NCBI GenBank assembly: GCA_007127665.1 | Contig: SKYY01000107.1 | Location: forward strand, 1 to 9,193 | Source: Balneolales bacterium | GTDB lineage: Bacteria; Bacteroidota; Rhodothermia; Balneolales; Natronogracilivirgulaceae | DNA length: 9,193 nucleotides | Direction of reading: 5' to 3' | In this document: piece by piece, positions 6,679-9,193 of the stretch | How positions within the stretch are numbered: the first letter of the stretch is position 1 | How the letters are laid out: each line of letters starts with the position of its first letter | Position numbers and translations under genes: made by a program | Notes under the pieces: generated by a model | Database searches by the model: none | Told to the model about the DNA's origin: nothing | What the model saw: the letters and a program-made list of their open reading frames with translations, nothing else

Positions 6679-6698
6679 TTTTGATAAGTGGTATGTGG
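6678..6698 (+). promoter_or_regulatory. Shared upstream element, copy B (before the LPP20 lipoprotein gene)
   Basis: The element reads TTTTTGATAAGT, then TATGTGG two bases later. It matches copy A at 3630-3651 except for one substitution and a slightly shorter middle. Its G at 6683 is 64 nt before the ATG at 6747, the same distance as in copy A. It overlaps TATTTTTG (6676-6683), which fits the Bacteroidota -7 consensus TAnnTTTG, although no -33 partner is visible; this reading is alternative to the -35-like one. Confidence 0.
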
Positions 6699-6746
6699 CA
6701 TATGGTGTAAGCACTTCCTGTAAACGTTCACAAAAATATTTTAAAA

Positions 6747-7310
6747 ATGAGAACTACAGTTACTTTTCTATTGCTTCTATTTTTTTGCGGCGGTTTTCTA
6801 TTCACCGCTTGCTCCTCATCTGACACGGTAGCCGACGTCGATGGTTTGCCCGGGTGGTTTGTTAATCCACCTGAGGACCCCAACTACATCTTCGTCCCCA
6901 GAACTGCAGCTTCCCGCGACTTGCAGACAGCCATCAACCGGGCCTCTACAGATGCACGTGCCGAAATTGGCCGGGTAGTTGAAGTTCGGGTTGAAGCTAT
7001 GCAAAAAAGCTTTACAGAAGAAGTTGGTGTGGATGAAGACGCTACCTTCCGCCAGATGTTCGAAGAAGTGAGCCGCACCGTTGTGGCAACAAGTCTCAGC
7101 GGAAGCCGTGTGAAGGAAACGTTTCATGAGCGCGACGGAAACATGTTTCGTGCTTATGTACTGATGGAATATCCCATCGGAGCCGCCAATCAGCAGTTCA
7201 TGCAGCAGATGCAGGAACGGGAAGAAATGTACACTCGGTTCCGTCAGTCACAGTCCTTCCAGGAACTCGAAAGAGCCGTTCAAGATTACGAACAACGTAG
7301 TCGAAACTGA
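6747..7310 (+). CDS. LPP20-family lipoprotein
   Basis: This 187-residue protein has a lipoprotein signal peptide: MRTTVTFLLLLFFCGGFLFTAC, with lipobox FTAC and the lipidated Cys at residue 22, followed by SSSD. The mature part begins with the LPP20-like pattern LPGWFVNPPEDPNYIFV (34-50), then the Ala-rich helix LQTAINRASTDARAEIGR (59-76) and a beta-strand VVEVRVEA, then SGSRVKETFHERDGNMFRAY and LMEYPIG. From about 147 the tail is a Gln/Glu/Arg-rich helix (QQFMQQMQEREEM) that may form a coiled coil. It is the single-domain relative of the exported protein at 3699-4463, whose halves share the P-x-W-(F/V) plus Ala/Arg-helix plan. The 230-bp upstream gap carries an inverted repeat and a shared element, so it likely has its own promoter. 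Anchoring in inner or outer membrane cannot be decided from the sequence. Confidence 0.
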   Translation: MRTTVTFLLLLFFCGGFLFTACSSSDTVADVDGLPGWFVNPPEDPNYIFVPRTAASRDLQTAINRASTDARAEIGRVVEVRVEAMQKSFTEEVGVDEDATFRQMFEEVSRTVVATSLSGSRVKETFHERDGNMFRAYVLMEYPIGAANQQFMQQMQEREEMYTRFRQSQSFQELERAVQDYEQRSRN

Positions 7311-7472
7311 GTCAGAGTCCCTCAGATGATTGCCTCCGTTTTCGTTTAGCGGAGATCAGACAAATGAGTATATATGCCGCCCGGGCCTGTACATACGTAT
7401 CAGGTTCAGGTGGCATATGTCTGCCTTGAGAGTGTTAGAGCATTGATTCACCCACCTGAGTTGTCATCGCCT
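7311..7472 (+). other. Gap between LPP20 lipoprotein and metalloprotease genes
   Basis: These 162 bases hold two weak inverted repeats, CTGAG/CTCAG (7307-7311 with 7321-7325) and CTCCG/CGGAG (7334-7338 with 7350-7354). Neither is followed by a T-run, so no convincing terminator is present and read-through to the protease gene is possible. An in-frame ATG at 7374 would lengthen the protease by 33 residues, but that stretch does not look like an exported N-terminus. Confidence 0.
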
Positions 7473-8828
7473 ATGGCCGGACCAGATCTCACTACGGAGC
7501 CTCTGAAAAAAATCTGCCGTTTAGTAACAAGGGCTTTATGGACAGTGATAATACTGTTCGCGACTCTGAGTTTAGTCCCGGAAGGAATCACTTTTTCAGA
7601 GATCAGGGAATCAGTCAGTGTTTCCTCGGCCGTGGATGTGCGTAATGGGCCCGGCTCATTTTATCCAAGATCGGCGCGCCTGATGCAAGACACTCCGGTG
7701 GTGATTACAGACCGTTTGGACGGATGGGTACAGATAGAAAGCGGAAGCGTTTCCGGATGGATCCCATCCATTGCCGTACATACCGATACGCGCAATAGCG
7801 AAAGAAACAATGGATTTGAGTCTTTGCGAGAGCGATTTGACCGGGCTTTTGAAGAGGATAAGCCTCGATCTGAGCCATATGTCTCGGAGGCGCAGGTTGT
7901 AGCAGCTGTCAAAGGGTTTATCGAAAATCATATTGCGGCATCGCAAGGTGAACTGATTGATATGTCAGACTACCTTGAGTACAGGTATGATACCGGTGCC
8001 TATCTGAGATTTCGGCAATCACGCATCTCCGACAGGCAATGGCGATCCTTTCAAAGGTCTTACCGGCTCTCCAGCTCTCAGCTGCAACTGCCACCCCCGG
8101 ACCTCGAACTGGTCGGGTGGGCTGCCGGTAACAGAATAGCACAGATCGGGGTGTACGATGACCCAAGATTGCGAACGTATCTGAACCATGTTGCAATGTT
8201 TGTTACGGAAAATTCGCACAGACCCGACATACCCGTTTCAGTTATTATTCTGGACACAGACGACATTGCCGGATATGCCGTACCGGGCGGACTTATTTTC
8301 ATATCATTGGGTGCGGTCCGCATGATGCGAACAGAAGCCGAGTTTGCTTCCTTTATCGGACATGAGATCGCCCATCTTGTATTCAGCCACGGGCAACAGG
8401 AAATGGAAAAAAGGGGGACCCGAATACGTGCTTCAGATGCCGTGCTCCGAATGGAACAGTATATCCACGATGCTGGTATGACTGATGAGCGCTATCAGGA
8501 AGTTGCTGCCCGTCTGCAGCAGGAAGCCGATGCTTTATATGAATATCTGATTGCCGACCGCCTGCATGAATATGAAGCAGAAGCGGATCGGTATGGAATG
8601 ATTTATACCTCGCGGGCGGGGTATCGGGGATATGCCTTGTATAATGTCCTGGAGAGAATATCCCTTCTGCATCGCGAACCCGAAAGCGAACGAAAATCGG
8701 CCTGGTATGGAGACACAATTGAAAACCGCCTGGAAGCCCTGAGGCGGGAACTGGACAAGGATTCACACAGTCGTGGCAGCCATTTTACACAGGAGTGGGA
8801 TCTCCAAACACGACACCTTCGAAACTGA
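7473..8828 (+). CDS. Exported M48-family zinc metalloprotease with N-terminal bacterial SH3 domain
   Basis: From the ATG at 7473 the product has 451 residues. A basic N-terminus and hydrophobic stretch (about 21-40, ALWTVIILFATLSLVPEGIT) act as a signal peptide or anchor. Residues about 47-103 form an SH3-like domain (VDVRNGPGSFYPRSARL, VVITDRLDGWVQIESG, VSGWIPSIAV), a fold often used for cell-wall or protein binding. A charged linker and helical region follow. The M48 peptidase domain runs from about 215, with GYAVPGGLIFISLGAV (267-282), the zinc motif HEIAH (297-301; His297 and His301 ligands, Glu298 catalytic) and the third ligand Glu368 in EAEAD. All key residues are present, so an active protease is expected, probably in the periplasm and perhaps acting on misfolded envelope proteins like the BepA group; the substrate is inferred. 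The final helix contains NRLEALRREL. The next gene begins 33 bp later. Confidence 0.
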   Translation: MAGPDLTTEPLKKICRLVTRALWTVIILFATLSLVPEGITFSEIRESVSVSSAVDVRNGPGSFYPRSARLMQDTPVVITDRLDGWVQIESGSVSGWIPSIAVHTDTRNSERNNGFESLRERFDRAFEEDKPRSEPYVSEAQVVAAVKGFIENHIAASQGELIDMSDYLEYRYDTGAYLRFRQSRISDRQWRSFQRSYRLSSSQLQLPPPDLELVGWAAGNRIAQIGVYDDPRLRTYLNHVAMFVTENSHRPDIPVSVIILDTDDIAGYAVPGGLIFISLGAVRMMRTEAEFASFIGHEIAHLVFSHGQQEMEKRGTRIRASDAVLRMEQYIHDAGMTDERYQEVAARLQQEADALYEYLIADRLHEYEAEADRYGMIYTSRAGYRGYALYNVLERISLLHREPESERKSAWYGDTIENRLEALRRELDKDSHSRGSHFTQEWDLQTRHLRN

Positions 8829-8844
8829 ATGTGTTCAATACTCT

Positions 8845-8852
8845 GGACGGAG
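8845..8852 (+). promoter_or_regulatory. Shine-Dalgarno-like site deciding the start of the last gene
   Basis: GGACGGAG ends 9 bases before the ATG at 8862 and is the best Shine-Dalgarno match in the window. It favours that start over the in-frame ATG at 8829, which sits directly after the protease stop codon. Confidence 0.
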
Positions 8853-8861
8853 TTTTTTGAT

Positions 8862-9193
8862 ATGCACACAATCCATCGCTATTATCCGCGGGATGAAAAG
8901 CCTGTTCCTGCAATCACTACCTGCCAGAACGAAAAGGGTCTCTGTCCCGGGGCCAAATCCGGCAAGGGCAAACCTCGCCGGCCCCTCATTGGCATTTCTC
9001 TGATACTGATGATACTGGTTCCGGTTTTTATTCCAGCATTGTCGGCGGGGCAAGACTTTGAAGAGTGGTTACGGCAGGAGCAGCAGCAGTTTGAAGACTT
9101 CCGGGCCAAACAAAACCGGGAATTTGCTGAAATGCTTCAGCAGCAGTGGGAGGCAATGTACAGCAATGAACCCGAATCCCTGCTGGAAGAGAA
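8862..9193 (+). CDS. Membrane-anchored Gln/Glu-rich coiled-coil protein, N-terminal part, partial
   Basis: The frame stays open to the window edge (110 codons plus two bases). Residues 1-40 are polar and basic (KSGKGKPRR) with Cys at 21 and 28. A hydrophobic segment at about 41-62 (PLIGISLILMILVPVFIPAL, then SAG) is a signal peptide or anchor. Residues 64-110 are strongly helical with Gln, Glu and aromatic residues (DFEEWLRQEQQQFEDFRAKQ, EFAEMLQQQWEAMY), suggesting a coiled coil exposed outside the cytoplasm. I do not recognise a named family, and the rest, which may carry the main domain, is outside the window. It starts 33 bp after the protease stop with a good Shine-Dalgarno, so it is probably in the same operon. 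The Gln/Glu helix resembles in style the tail of the LPP20 lipoprotein at 6747-7310, but I do not claim homology. Confidence 0.
   Translation, partial: MHTIHRYYPRDEKPVPAITTCQNEKGLCPGAKSGKGKPRRPLIGISLILMILVPVFIPALSAGQDFEEWLRQEQQQFEDFRAKQNREFAEMLQQQWEAMYSNEPESLLEE

Noticed and set aside
6501..6731. Minus-strand open frame of 76 codons in the gap after the cyclase
   Set aside because: It overlaps the cyclase end, has biased composition and no recognisable feature, and lies where promoter elements for the next gene are expected.
7334..7354. Intrinsic terminator after the LPP20 lipoprotein gene
   Set aside because: The stem is only 5 bp with an 11-base loop and no T-run follows.
7389..7402. TGTACATACGTATC, resembling one unit of the fecR array
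   Set aside because: It is a single copy with two extra bases relative to the array unit and no phased partner; likely chance.
8853..8864. Another TTTTTTGATATG at the start of the last gene
   Set aside because: It includes the start codon itself and lacks the TATGTGG part, so it cannot act at the position of copies A and B.

Overview
The window looks like chromosomal DNA from the Bacteroidota/Balneolota/Rhodothermota (FCB) group. The grounds are an ECF sigma factor and FecR-type anti-sigma factor tied to a receptor with an STN domain followed by a carboxypeptidase-regulatory-like domain, weak or absent Shine-Dalgarno sequences, AT-rich gaps between GC-richer genes, and several exported or lipid-anchored proteins of little-known families. 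A halophilic Balneolota-like host is a guess; the phylum cannot be fixed from this sequence alone. I saw no RNA genes, insertion sequences, integrase or CRISPR array.

The left part (1-3441, all minus strand; transcription runs right to left) is a cell-surface signalling locus: an ECF sigma factor (2899-3441), an unrecognised lipoprotein (1848-2804), a FecR-like anti-sigma/sigma-regulator (627-1664), and the N-terminal 206 residues of a TonB-dependent-receptor-type protein (1-619, running off the window). In the usual model the receptor's STN domain senses ligand binding, signals to the periplasmic part of FecR, and FecR releases or activates the sigma factor. Two things are unusual. A lipoprotein sits between sigma factor and FecR, and the 183-bp gap in front of fecR holds five copies of a roughly 21-bp repeat in helical phase, which looks like an operator array. 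The receptor gene also carries a perfect 27-bp in-frame tandem duplication.

The centre (3442-3698) is a divergent promoter region. The right part (3699-9193, all plus strand) is a cell-envelope cluster: an exported protein with two LPP20-like halves (3699-4463), a CHASE2-type membrane adenylate cyclase with the complete class IIIb catalytic set (4486-6516), an LPP20-family lipoprotein (6747-7310), an exported SH3 plus M48 zinc metalloprotease (7473-8828), and the start of a membrane-anchored Gln/Glu-rich coiled-coil protein (8862 to the edge). The two LPP20-like genes share an upstream element placed exactly 64 nt before each start codon, which suggests common control.

The most interesting items are the phased 21-bp array before fecR, the shared element of the two LPP20-like genes, and the idea that the plus-strand genes form one envelope-sensing module joining an extracytoplasmic CHASE2 sensor, cAMP output, two LPP20-like proteins and an extracytoplasmic protease. 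That functional link is inference from gene order.
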